From assembly GCA_903855985.1 (NCBI GenBank), contig CAIOAO010000011.1, positions 16,057-80,056 on the forward strand: a stretch of DNA of 64,000 nucleotides. Direction: 5' to 3'. This document shows positions 10,878 through 27,094 of the stretch, one piece after another. Position 1 is the first letter of the stretch; each line of letters starts with the position of its first letter. Both the position numbers and the translations under genes were made by a program. Under the pieces are notes generated by a model. It was not told the origin of the DNA. It saw only the letters and a program-made list of their open reading frames with translations, and searched no databases. The stretch comes from an uncultured Opitutia bacterium. GTDB lineage: Bacteria; Verrucomicrobiota; Verrucomicrobiia; Opitutales; Opitutaceae.

Positions 10878-11231
10878 TCAGAGGCGCTCGTCCATCTTGC
10901 GCAGCCGGGCGGCCATGACGGTCATCAGCTGGATCGCAAAATAGGGGTTCTGCTGAACGAGAAAGAGGAAGCGCTTGTGATCGATGCTCACGAGCCGGGC
11001 CGTGGCGGTAACGGTCGCGGTGGCATTGCGCGGCCGGTCCTCGATCAGGGCCATCTCGCCGAAGACCCCGCCGGCCTCGACGGTTTCGACCACCTGGCCG
11101 TTGATCACGATATCCACCCGGCCAGCGATGACGGCGTACATCCGGTCGGCGGAATCGCCGGCGCGGAAGATGACTTCGCCGGCGGCGACATCGAAGGCGG
11201 CCTCATCCTTGTCGAACAGGTTAATTTTCAT
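10878..11231 (-). CDS. Cyclic nucleotide-binding domain protein (no HTH)
   Basis: GEVIFRAGDSADRMYAVIAGRVDIVINGQVVETVEAGGVFGEMALIEDRPRNATATV. Confidence 0.9.
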   Translation of the reverse strand: MKINLFDKDEAAFDVAAGEVIFRAGDSADRMYAVIAGRVDIVINGQVVETVEAGGVFGEMALIEDRPRNATATVTATARLVSIDHKRFLFLVQQNPYFAIQLMTVMAARLRKMDERL

Positions 11232-11325
11232 CGGGGGTTAAATTGCTGCCAGTCAGCACCAAAAAACCCCGGCGACAATTCGAACCGTCACCTGTCACCG
11301 CATCGTAACAATGGGGCCCCAGCCC

Positions 11326-12972
11326 TTAAACCTGCTCCAGCGGAAGATCGTGCAGCTTCAGCTCCGGGTTCTTCTCGATAAAGTAGCGCATCGTCCAGTC
11401 GTTGGGGAAGAGGACGACGGGCTGGTCGAGCTTGTCGGTGCCGAAGGCGACGCCGCTGGCGACGATCAGGCGGGTGACGTCGGGGAGCTTCTCCGCCGGG
11501 TTGGCGGGCGCCAGCCACTTCATGATGGTCCAGTTGGTCGGATCGAGGCGCGAGGCGGCGCCGTATTCACTCTCGAGGCGGAACTGCACGACCTCGAACT
11601 GCAGCGCGCCGACGGCGGCGAGCAGGGTGGAGGTCGTCATGCCGGCGCGGAGCGTGAGCGACTGGACGACGCCCTCCTGCAGCAGCTGGTCGAGACCGGC
11701 GCGGAATTTTTTCGCGTCGGACGGATTCGGGTTGCTGATGAAGGTGAAGACCTCGGGCGGAAAGCGCGGGATCTCGTCGTAGGCGATGCTCCGGTCCTCG
11801 GTGAGCGTGTCACCGATGTGGAACTCGCCGTGGCCCACCAGGCCGATGACGTCGCCGGGCCAGGCCTCGTCCACCGTCTCGCGTTCCTGGCCGAAGAGCT
11901 GGTGGGAGGAGGAAAGGCGGACGGTTTTGCCGGTGCGCTGGTGGGTGACCAGCATGTCGCGGGTGAACTTGCCCGAGCAGATGCGCACGAAGGCGATGCG
12001 GTCGCGGTGGCGCGGGTCCATGTTGGCCTGGATCTTGAAGACGAAGGCGGAGAAGCGCGGGTAGTCCACCGCGACGACCGGCCCGACCGTGGGCTGGTTG
12101 GTGTGGCCGGCAGAGATCTCGAGCATCGCGTTCTTGTGCGGTTGCGGCGGGACGGAGTCGTGGAGGAAGCCGTCGAGCAGGAGCTGGATGCCGAAGTTGT
12201 TCACGGCGCTGCCAAAATAGACGGGGGTCTGCTGCCCGGCGCGGACGGCGGCGAGGTCGAAGGTGTGACCGGCGCCGTCGAGCATCGCGAGCTGCTCGGT
12301 GACCTGCCCGTAGGTGTAGTCGTCGAGCTTCTCGCGGACCGCGGGGTCGGCAAGGGAGGTGACGTTGACGGGGGCCTGAAATTTGCCGCCGGCGACGCGC
12401 TCGAACAGATGAACCTCGCGGGAGCGGCGGTCGAAGACGCCGCGGAACGACGGGCCGTTGCCGAGCGGCCAGATGACGGGCGCCGACTGCAGGCCGAGCA
12501 CCTGCTCGAGCTCGTCGAGGAGCTCGAGGGCGTTGCGCGTGGGCCGGTCGCACTTGTTCATGAACGTGAAGATCGGGATGCCGCGGCGGCGGCAGATCTC
12601 GAAGAGCTTGCGCGTCTGGGCCTCAATGCCCTTGGCGGCGTCAATCACCATGACAACGGCGTCCACGGCGGTGAGGACGCGGTAGGTGTCCTCCGAAAAG
12701 TCCTTGTGGCCTGGGGTGTCGAGCAGGTTGACCGCGTAGCCCGCGTAATCGAACTGGAGGACGGTCGAGCTGATGGAGATGCCGCGCTGCTTTTCGAGCT
12801 CCATCCAGTCAGAGGCGGTGGCGCGCTGGTTTTTGCGCGCGGTCACGGAGCCTGCCAGGTGGATGGCGTTGCCGTAGAGCAGGAACTTCTCCGTGAGCGT
12901 GGTTTTGCCCGCATCGGGGTGCGAGATGATCGCAAAAGTGCGACGGCGGGCGATTTCAGCGGCGGGGGACAT
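11326..12972 (-). CDS. prfC: Peptide chain release factor 3
   Basis: RRTFAIISHPDAGKTTLTEKFLLYGNAIHLAGSV; DTPGHKDFSEDTYR; FMNKCDR. Confidence 0.96.
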   Translation of the reverse strand: MSPAAEIARRRTFAIISHPDAGKTTLTEKFLLYGNAIHLAGSVTARKNQRATASDWMELEKQRGISISSTVLQFDYAGYAVNLLDTPGHKDFSEDTYRVLTAVDAVVMVIDAAKGIEAQTRKLFEICRRRGIPIFTFMNKCDRPTRNALELLDELEQVLGLQSAPVIWPLGNGPSFRGVFDRRSREVHLFERVAGGKFQAPVNVTSLADPAVREKLDDYTYGQVTEQLAMLDGAGHTFDLAAVRAGQQTPVYFGSAVNNFGIQLLLDGFLHDSVPPQPHKNAMLEISAGHTNQPTVGPVVAVDYPRFSAFVFKIQANMDPRHRDRIAFVRICSGKFTRDMLVTHQRTGKTVRLSSSHQLFGQERETVDEAWPGDVIGLVGHGEFHIGDTLTEDRSIAYDEIPRFPPEVFTFISNPNPSDAKKFRAGLDQLLQEGVVQSLTLRAGMTTSTLLAAVGALQFEVVQFRLESEYGAASRLDPTNWTIMKWLAPANPAEKLPDVTRLIVASGVAFGTDKLDQPVVLFPNDWTMRYFIEKNPELKLHDLPLEQV

Positions 12973-12983
12973 GACGGAAAGGG

Positions 12984-13040
12984 GTCACGCAAAGGTGCAA
13001 AGGGGAAAAGGGGAAGAATTATTTATTTTGATGGGTAGAG
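12984..13040. repeat. Quasi-periodic AT-richer element (cacgcaaaggtgcaaaggggaaaagg) upstream of prfC
   Basis: Compositional break; repeated gcaaagg/gggaa units. Confidence 0.35.
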
Positions 13041-13141
13041 GCCGCCCTGCCGGCGAAAGGGTTTGCGGATGGAACCGGGTGGCCCAGCCTCCGGTCGCAG
13101 AGGAGCGCCCCCATGATTACCTGCCCGCTACCCCCGCATCC

Positions 13142-14275
13142 ATGAGCCGTAAAATGATCGTGGCCGGGGGCGGAATTGGCGGCATGGCGGCCGCCCTGGC
13201 CCTGCACCGCGCCGGGATGGACGTGACGGTTTTCGAGCGGGCACCGGCTTTTGCCGAAGTCGGGACTGGAATGAGCCTCTGGCCGAATGCGACCCGCATC
13301 CTGCAGTCCCTCGGGCTGCTGGAGCAGGTCATGGCGCGCGGCGAGCAGGTCACCCAGTTCAATCTGCTCCGCCCGGACGGCCGCCTGATCTCCACGGTGC
13401 CCATGACCGGGTATCCTACGCCGGCGCTGTGCATGCACCGGGCGGAACTGCACAAGACCCTTTATCAGCCGCTGCCCGCGCGGTGCCTGGAGACCAACCA
13501 GGTATTCCAGGCGTTCGAGCAAGATGAGGCGGGCGTCACGGTGAAGTTTGCCAGCGGCCAAGAAGTGCGGGCGGATGGACTGATTGGCGCGGATGGCATC
13601 AATTCGCTGATCCGGGCGCAGTTGCACGGGGCGGAGCCGCCGTCCTACCGGGGTTATTGCATCTGGCGCGGCTTGGTGCCCGATCCCGGCGGCCTGGTTC
13701 GGGGGCACATCAGTGAAACCTGGGGGGCCGGCCAGCGCTTTGGCATCATGCCGATCGGGCAGGGCCGCATTTGCTGGTATGCGACCCGCAACGGGCCGCG
13801 GTCGCAGCCTGACGCCGCGGAGGGCCGCAAGGCCGAGGTGCTGGAGCTGTTTCGCCACTGGCACGGCCCGATTCCGGAGCTGATTGCGGCGACGCCCGCG
13901 GCCAGCATCTTGAAAAACGACGCCTGTGACCGCCCGGCCCTCCGGCGCTGGGGCCGCGGGGCGGTGACTTTGCTGGGCGATTCGGCGCACCCGATGACGC
14001 CCAATGTCGGACAGGGGGCCTGCATGGCGATCGAGGATGCGGCGTGTCTCGCGAAACTGCTCCCCGGAACGCCCGACGTGGCCGCGGCCTTCCGGACCTA
14101 CGAGCGCCGGCGCCAGACCCGGACGGCGTTCATTGCCCGGCAGGCCCGCCGCATCGGGATGATCGGCCAGTGGAAGAATCCGCTCATGGTGCGTGGACGC
14201 AATTTCATCACCCGGTTGGTGCTGGCGCGTCCACCCGACGTGCAGCTCAACGCCGTGTACGCCTACGAAGTCTGA
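13142..14275 (+). CDS. FAD-dependent monooxygenase (salicylate hydroxylase-like)
   Basis: MIVAGGGIGGMAAALALHRAG; GADGINSLIR; LLGDSAHPMTPNVGQGACMAIEDA. Confidence 0.92.
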   Translation: MSRKMIVAGGGIGGMAAALALHRAGMDVTVFERAPAFAEVGTGMSLWPNATRILQSLGLLEQVMARGEQVTQFNLLRPDGRLISTVPMTGYPTPALCMHRAELHKTLYQPLPARCLETNQVFQAFEQDEAGVTVKFASGQEVRADGLIGADGINSLIRAQLHGAEPPSYRGYCIWRGLVPDPGGLVRGHISETWGAGQRFGIMPIGQGRICWYATRNGPRSQPDAAEGRKAEVLELFRHWHGPIPELIAATPAASILKNDACDRPALRRWGRGAVTLLGDSAHPMTPNVGQGACMAIEDAACLAKLLPGTPDVAAAFRTYERRRQTRTAFIARQARRIGMIGQWKNPLMVRGRNFITRLVLARPPDVQLNAVYAYEV

Positions 14276-14336
14276 GCGGCGGGAAAGCGCAGGATTGCTG
14301 GTTGCGAAAACGGGGAGGGTTGGGGTGAATGGGAGC

Positions 14337-15527
14337 ATGTCGACGCCCACGCTCAAACTGAAAGCCAACGCCAAGCCCCGTGTGCTGTCGGGCCACCCGT
14401 GGGTGTTTGCCAACGAGGTTGAGGTGCTGCTGCCGGCCGACCAGGACGGCGAGATCGTGGAATGCCGCGATCGGGCGGACCGGTTTCTCGGCACGGGCAT
14501 CTACAATTCCAAGTCACAGATCGTGTGGCGCCGGTTCAGCCGCGAGCGCGCGGCGCTCAACGCGGCGTATTTGCGCGGGGCGGTGGAGCGCGCGGTGGCG
14601 CGGCGTGAAGGGACGAGTGACAAGGGACGAGTGACCAGCGGGGCCAACCGGCGGCTGGTGTGGTCGGAGTCCGACGACCTGCCCGGCCTGGTGGTGGACC
14701 AGTTTGGCGACACGCTGGTGGTGCAGATCCAGACGGCCGCGATGGAGAAGCGGTCGGCGCTGGTCGGCGATGTGCTGGCCGAGGTGTTGAAACCCGCGGA
14801 GATTATTTTTCGCAACGATGCCCCCATCCGCCGGCTCGAGGGCCTGCCGCTGGAGGTGCACACGCGCTCTGGGGCGGCGTGGGAGCCGCGCTGGGTGAAC
14901 ATCGACGGCTTTGAATACTGGCTCGACCTGTCGGGTGGGCAGAAGACGGGATTTTACCTCGACCAGCGCGCGCAGCATCCGCTGGTGGCGAAGTATTGCG
15001 CGGGCAAGCGCGTGCTGGATGCGTTCTGCAACCAGGGGCCGTTTGCGCTGCACGCCGCGCGCGCGGGGGCGACGAAGGTGCTTGGGCTCGACAGCGCCGA
15101 GGACGCCATTGCGGCGGCGCGGCGCAACGCCGAGCGGAACGGCGTGAAGGCGGAGTTCGGCGTGGCCAACGTGTTTGACTGGCTCAATGACGCGACCCGC
15201 GCGGGTGAACCGCTGTGGGATGTCATCGTGCTCGACCCGCCGCCGTTCGCGAAATCCAAGAGTGCCCTCGAAGGCGCGCTGCGAGGCTACAAGGAGATCA
15301 ATCTCCGGGCGCTGCAACGGCTGGCCCCGGGCGGCATCCTTGCGACGTACACCTGCTCGCATCACATGCAGGACGCAGAACTGCGCAGCGTGCTGGCAGG
15401 GGCGGCGGCCGATGCGAAGCGCAAGGTGCGCGTGCTCGAGTTCTGCCACCAGCCGCCCGACCATCCCGTGCTCGTGACGATGATGGAGAGCGAATACCTG
15501 CGCGGCTACATCGTACAGGCGGAATAA
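14337..15527 (+). CDS. Class I SAM-dependent rRNA methyltransferase, RlmI-like with PUA domain
   Basis: RVLSGHPWVFANEV (PUA), LDLSGGQKTGFYLDQR, VIVLDPPPFAKSK. Confidence 0.93.
   Translation: MSTPTLKLKANAKPRVLSGHPWVFANEVEVLLPADQDGEIVECRDRADRFLGTGIYNSKSQIVWRRFSRERAALNAAYLRGAVERAVARREGTSDKGRVTSGANRRLVWSESDDLPGLVVDQFGDTLVVQIQTAAMEKRSALVGDVLAEVLKPAEIIFRNDAPIRRLEGLPLEVHTRSGAAWEPRWVNIDGFEYWLDLSGGQKTGFYLDQRAQHPLVAKYCAGKRVLDAFCNQGPFALHAARAGATKVLGLDSAEDAIAAARRNAERNGVKAEFGVANVFDWLNDATRAGEPLWDVIVLDPPPFAKSKSALEGALRGYKEINLRALQRLAPGGILATYTCSHHMQDAELRSVLAGAAADAKRKVRVLEFCHQPPDHPVLVTMMESEYLRGYIVQAE
14608..14635. repeat. Perfect 14-bp tandem duplication (aagggacgagtgac x2) inside the RlmI-like gene
   Basis: Two identical adjacent 14-mers; encodes EGTSDKGRVTS. 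Confidence 0.8.
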
Positions 15528-15568
15528 GGCGGTTTACCGCCAGGCCCACAAAGCGCGCGGAGGCGTGC

Positions 15569-16204
15569 TTACTTCCGGTCGTCCTTCGGTGAGCGCTCGA
15601 GTTCGCGGCGCATCGTCTTCAGCTCATTCAGCTGCTTCTGCAATTCGGCGCGCTCGGCATCTGTCCGGGCCGCGAAGACCTGCTCGATCAGGTCGCGCTC
15701 GGCTTCGAGCAGGCTGACACGCTCCTCGGCCAGGCGGGAGCGGTCCGCGCTCGAGGAACCGCCCAGGATGGAGAGCTTGTGGGCGACGTCGGGGTCGTTG
15801 AGCGACTCGTCCAAGGCGCTGGGCTTGATGTTCTTTTTCTCGCGGGCGATCTCGACGTCCTTCTCATGCAGCGCGATGGCGAGCTCGGTGATGCGACTTT
15901 TGCTTACCTCGATGCGGGGAAGCAGCATGGTCGGGTCTTCCTTGGCGGGAGTGGGCGCCGCGGTGGGGTCGGCGGGGGCGGCCGGGGTGACGCCGGCGGG
16001 CTTGGCGGCTTTTTTCAGGGCATGTTCGGCGAGGCGAAGGCGGACAGCATCCTCGAGCTTCTTCTGCTCCTCCGGGGTGCGCGTCGCGGACGGAGTGGAA
16101 CCGGGCGGTGGTTCCGCAATCGGCGTCTGTTCCGGGGTGTCGGCGGCGGCGAGGCGGAGGGTCAGGACCGTGGCGATCAGGGCAAAACGAACGGTGGTTT
16201 TCAT
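15569..16204 (-). CDS. Hypothetical exported coiled-coil protein
   Basis: Signal peptide MKTTVRFALIATVLTLRLAAA; Pro/Thr-rich linker; Glu/Lys-rich C-terminal helix. Confidence 0.7.
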   Translation of the reverse strand: MKTTVRFALIATVLTLRLAAADTPEQTPIAEPPPGSTPSATRTPEEQKKLEDAVRLRLAEHALKKAAKPAGVTPAAPADPTAAPTPAKEDPTMLLPRIEVSKSRITELAIALHEKDVEIAREKKNIKPSALDESLNDPDVAHKLSILGGSSSADRSRLAEERVSLLEAERDLIEQVFAARTDAERAELQKQLNELKTMRRELERSPKDDRK

Positions 16205-16307
16205 GCGAGGAGGTGGGTCAGCGTCAACCTAGGCCTGTCCGACGCGGAGTCGAGGGGATAGGCGGGATTGGACCGCGCGCCGGCCCGGAAGTGCGCGGTC
16301 CGGGCAC

Positions 16308-16333
16308 AAAAAAGGCCGGGCTGGGCCCGGCCT
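16308..16333 (-). terminator. Intrinsic terminator of eno
   Basis: aggccggg-ctggg-cccggcct stem with A6 on + strand (U tract on - strand). Confidence 0.85.
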
Positions 16334-16355
16334 GAGTTGCAGAGGGCAGGCGCCG

Positions 16356-17693
<1,338 letters not shown>

Positions 17694-17800
17694 GAGTGCC
17701 CGGGCAAGGGGAAGGCGAAAACGGGCGTAGGACACGCCGCGCCCAAGCCAGTCTGGTGCACCTTCAGGCTGGAGTGCCAAGCCGGGTCCGCGGCAGGCCC

Positions 17801-18826
17801 TCAAAACGGTGCGCGGCTCATGCCCAGACGGGTCAGAAGCTTGCTGACCGGGCCGGGGGTCTTGGGCCGGAGTGCGGCCGGGATCTGCCCGGTGAAGCCG
17901 CCCTTGACCGCGAGGCGGCCGACGGTGATGCCGTCGTAATTGCGGACATTGAGCAGTTCGGCGGTGAACAGCTCCGCGGGCACCTGGTCGAGATGGCCCT
18001 CAAACGCGGCCGCGTGGAGGGGGGTGTCGCCGTTGTCGTTGCGGGTGAGGAGGAGGTCGGCGGTCAGCCGGTCGCGCGGGATCTGCGCGAGCTGGCCCGT
18101 CTCGGCGGCGGCGTGGATGACGGTGAAGCCGGTCTTGCTCGCGATGACGAGGTTGTCGTGGGTGAGGAGTCCGGCGGGAACCTGCCCGAGGTGGCCGGAG
18201 ATGGCGGCGGCGTGGAAGACGGTGTCGCCGGCGGTGGTGGCCTCGCGGAGGGCGTCGGCGGTGAGCAGGGCCGGAGGCAGCTGGTCCAGATGGCCGTTGA
18301 AGGCAGCGACGTGCAGGACGGTTTCGCCGCCGAGGTTGCGCTCGAGCAGGTGGGCTGCGGTGAGGATGCCGGCGGGCAGCCGGTCGAGTGTGCCGCTTTC
18401 CGCCGCCTCGTGCAGCAGGGTGTTGCCGAGCTGGGTCCGCGTCAGGAGGATGGTGGGGGTGACAAGCGCGGCGGGCAGCTGGTCGAGGTGGCCGTTGGCG
18501 GCGGCAACGTGGAAGGCGGTGTACCCGGAATTGCTGCAGATGCCGAGCAGCGGCGCCGTGAGCAGGGCCGGCGGCACCTCGTCGAGATGGCCGCCGAGGG
18601 CGGCGTGATGCAGCGGCGTGTAGCCGGAGTCATTGCGCAGCGAAAGGGTGTCCGCGGTCAGCAGGCCGGCGGGGACCAGGCGCAGGCCGCCGTATTTGGC
18701 GATGGCGTGGAGCGGGGTGTTGCCGGCGGCATTGCGCGCGACCAGCCGCTCGCGGGTGAGCACATCGGGCGGAAGCTTCGTCAGCAGGCCCGAGCGGGCG
18801 GCCTCGTGCAGGTCGTAGGTTTCCAT
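17801..18826 (-). CDS. Ankyrin-like solenoid protein of about nine 33-aa repeats
   Basis: Repeated LPxxLLTxxxLxxRNxxGxTxLHxAAxxGHLDQ units. Confidence 0.85.
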   Translation of the reverse strand: METYDLHEAARSGLLTKLPPDVLTRERLVARNAAGNTPLHAIAKYGGLRLVPAGLLTADTLSLRNDSGYTPLHHAALGGHLDEVPPALLTAPLLGICSNSGYTAFHVAAANGHLDQLPAALVTPTILLTRTQLGNTLLHEAAESGTLDRLPAGILTAAHLLERNLGGETVLHVAAFNGHLDQLPPALLTADALREATTAGDTVFHAAAISGHLGQVPAGLLTHDNLVIASKTGFTVIHAAAETGQLAQIPRDRLTADLLLTRNDNGDTPLHAAAFEGHLDQVPAELFTAELLNVRNYDGITVGRLAVKGGFTGQIPAALRPKTPGPVSKLLTRLGMSRAPF

Positions 18827-18941
18827 GGCGTCGCCGGGCCGAGGGAAGTTTCAGGGTGGCACGGTGGCAAACTAAAAGCCGCGGCGGACGCGGGCACAAA
18901 TCAGTTTGCCATGCACGCGAGGCCAACCACCATCGCGCAGA

Positions 18942-19364
18942 ATGAATCCAGCGGAAGCCAAGTCAGCGTCGCCAGTCCCCAAGGACGCCGTGCTGCTGAT
19001 TGATGATGAGCAGACCCTGCTGGAAGTTTACGCGAGCGCGCTCGCGACGGAATTTGACGTCGCCACCGCCTCCTCAGCCCGCGAGGCGGAATTCATCCTG
19101 CACAAGCGGTCCTTCAAGGTGGTGCTCGCGGATCACCTCATGCCCGGCGGCAACGGCATGGGCTTTCTGGTGCGCGCCCGGGAGGAATACCCGCACATGC
19201 AGCGCATCCTGGTGACCGGCTACATGAAGCCCGAGATGCTGATGCGCAGCGTGAATGAGGCGGCGCTTTTCCGTTATCTACTCAAGCCCGTGACGCTCCC
19301 GGAGTTGCTGCAGGTGGTGCATGACGCCGCCAAGATGCACGACGCCAGTGTGAGCGCCGGCTGA
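18942..19364 (+). CDS. Single-domain response regulator (REC)
   Basis: AVLLIDDEQTLLEVY; VVLADHLMPGGNG; VTGY; LLKPV. Confidence 0.92.
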   Translation: MNPAEAKSASPVPKDAVLLIDDEQTLLEVYASALATEFDVATASSAREAEFILHKRSFKVVLADHLMPGGNGMGFLVRAREEYPHMQRILVTGYMKPEMLMRSVNEAALFRYLLKPVTLPELLQVVHDAAKMHDASVSAG

Positions 19365-19406
19365 GGCGAGCCGGGCCGGGGCCCGCAAGCCCGCCCATCC
19401 CATATT

Positions 19407-19793
19407 ATGCCCGCTTCCGCCCCCGACTCGAAACCGTCCGTGCTGCTGATTGATGACGAGCCCAATATCCTGGAGCTGATGCGCGTCGGTCTCGAAAAAG
19501 ACTACGAGGTTGAGACGGCGGCCTCGGCGGAGGAGGCGACGCTTCTGACCGGCACGCGCCAGTACGATTTGATCGTGTGCGACCAGGTCATGCCCGGGCA
19601 GAACGGGCTGGAGTTCCTGATGCGGTCCGCGGAGCGGCACCCCGGCACCCGCCGGATCATGCTGACGGGTTACATCAATCCCGAATTGCTGTCCCGCGCC
19701 GTGCCGCTGGCAGGGCTGTCGGCCTGCATCCTGAAGCCGGCACATCCCGACGAGTTGAAACAGGCGATCCAGAAGGCACTGGCGACGAAGTGA
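19407..19793 (+). CDS. Single-domain response regulator (REC)
   Basis: SVLLIDDEPNILELM; LIVCDQVMPGQNG; LTGY; ILKPA. Confidence 0.93.
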   Translation: MPASAPDSKPSVLLIDDEPNILELMRVGLEKDYEVETAASAEEATLLTGTRQYDLIVCDQVMPGQNGLEFLMRSAERHPGTRRIMLTGYINPELLSRAVPLAGLSACILKPAHPDELKQAIQKALATK

Positions 19794-19852
19794 GCCGGGG
19801 TTTGGCTGGTTTTTGCCGCTGAGTCAGGCCGCCCGTGGCCGGCAACCGGCAC

Positions 19853-25603
<5,751 letters not shown>

Positions 25604-25647
25604 CTGGGTCGCGTGGATTTCTCAACGGGCGGCCGGCCGGGGCGGAG

Positions 25648-26253
25648 TCAGGCCACTTGCCGGCGGATCACACCCACCACAACGCCCTGGGACTCGAGTT
25701 GCGACGGGAAGATGTCGGCGTAGCGCGGATTGGCGGCACGGAGCAGGACCCGGCCCTTCTCCTTCAGGAAAGTTTTCAGGGTCGTGGTGGTCTCATCCAC
25801 GAGGGCGGCAATGATGTCGCCCGGTTTCGGCTCCCGGCGGACGAGTGCGATCAGGTCGCCGTCGAGGATGTGCGCTCCGGTCATGGAGTCTCCCGTGACG
25901 CGGAGAAACCAGAAATAATCCTTCCGGGCGGAGCGCACGCCGAAGAGTGCGGGGTCGATGGTGATCGTCTCCTCCGGTGTCTGCTCCTGCATGGCCGGAA
26001 AGCCGGCGGGGATGGAACCGAAGACGGGGGCGGAGAAGAGATGGCCCTGGACCTGCACGGCCTTGAAGCCCCATTTGCCGTCCGCGAGCTTGTCCAGCTG
26101 GCTCTTGCGGGCGAGTGACTGGAGATGCTTGAGGGCGGTCGGCTGGCTGCACTCGAACGTGCGGGCAATCTCCCGCGTGGAAGGGGGGACCCCGTGTTGG
26201 CGTTGGTAGCCGTTGACGAAATCCAGGACGGCTTCTTGTCGTTCGGTGAGCAT
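25648..26253 (-). CDS. lexA: SOS repressor LexA
   Basis: LTERQEAVLDFVNGY, HTH PPSTREIARTF, AG cleavage site (IPAGFPA), catalytic GDSM Ser and TTLKTF Lys. Confidence 0.97.
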   Translation of the reverse strand: MLTERQEAVLDFVNGYQRQHGVPPSTREIARTFECSQPTALKHLQSLARKSQLDKLADGKWGFKAVQVQGHLFSAPVFGSIPAGFPAMQEQTPEETITIDPALFGVRSARKDYFWFLRVTGDSMTGAHILDGDLIALVRREPKPGDIIAALVDETTTTLKTFLKEKGRVLLRAANPRYADIFPSQLESQGVVVGVIRRQVA

Positions 26254-26257
26254 AGGG

Positions 26258-26285
26258 TATCAGGTGATAGCCTATCAGCTGATAG
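26258..26285. promoter_or_regulatory. Double palindrome TATCA-N2-TGATA, candidate LexA operator
   Basis: TATCAGGTGATA (26258-26269) and CTATCAGCTGATAG (26272-26285, perfect), 4 bp upstream of the lexA start codon. Confidence 0.7.
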
Positions 26286-26329
26286 CAGCGGGCGGCCGGT
26301 TCAAGCCCAAATCCGCGGCCGCGTTGCGG

Positions 26330-27094
26330 CTATTGGGCGAGCGTCAGCTTGGCGCCGGCGGCGGAGATGGCGCGCGTGACGGCGGGGCTGGGACGGGTGT
26401 CGGTCACGATGGTGAAGCGCGACTCAAACGGCGTGGTCAGACTGAGGGCCTTGCGGCCGAACTTGGAGTTATCGAGGGCGAAGATGCTGCGGGTGGCGGC
26501 GCCGATCATCTTGCGCTGGGCGGCGACGATGAGGGCGTTGTGGTTCCAGACGCCGTTCTCGGTGATGCCGGCGCCGCCGAGGATGGCGAGGTCGGCATGG
26601 ACCTGGTTGAAAAAGTCCTCGCACATCGGGCCGAGCACGACACCGAGCCGGCTGTAGATGCTGCCGCCGGTGACAATGGTTTCCACGCTACCGACCTCGC
26701 TGAAGAGGCTGGCGACAGGGAGGGAGTTGGTGATGACCTGCAGGCGCTTCTCGGCGAGAAGCCGGGCGACGGCGTAGGTGGTGCTGCCGCCGTCGAGGAT
26801 CACGGTCATGCCCGGCTGCACCTGGGCGGCGACGAGGCTGGCGATGGCGAATTTTTCGTCGGGGTGGCGCTGGTTGCGGGCGATGAAGTCGTATTCCTGC
26901 GCCACAACATCGGTCTCGATCAGCGAGGCGCCGCCGTGGTGGCGGCGCACGACGCCGCGCTCCTCGAGGTGGTCGAGGGCGCGCCGCACGGTGGAGAGCG
27001 AGCCGCCGAACTTCGCCGCGAGCGTGTGCAGGTCGGCGTATTGGTGGGCGCGGATGAACCGCTCGATGGAATCAGTGCGCTGCTTGCTGGTCAT
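26330..27094 (-). CDS. DeoR/GlpR-family transcriptional regulator
   Basis: N-terminal HTH (LHTLAAKFGGSLSTVRRALDHLEERGVVRRHHGGA) plus DeoR sensor domain (ILDGGSTTYAVARLL; NSLPVA). Confidence 0.93.
   Translation of the reverse strand: MTSKQRTDSIERFIRAHQYADLHTLAAKFGGSLSTVRRALDHLEERGVVRRHHGGASLIETDVVAQEYDFIARNQRHPDEKFAIASLVAAQVQPGMTVILDGGSTTYAVARLLAEKRLQVITNSLPVASLFSEVGSVETIVTGGSIYSRLGVVLGPMCEDFFNQVHADLAILGGAGITENGVWNHNALIVAAQRKMIGAATRSIFALDNSKFGRKALSLTTPFESRFTIVTDTRPSPAVTRAISAAGAKLTLAQ

Noticed and set aside
11311-13038. 575-aa plus-strand ORF opposite prfC
   Set aside because: Antisense to prfC, no domain
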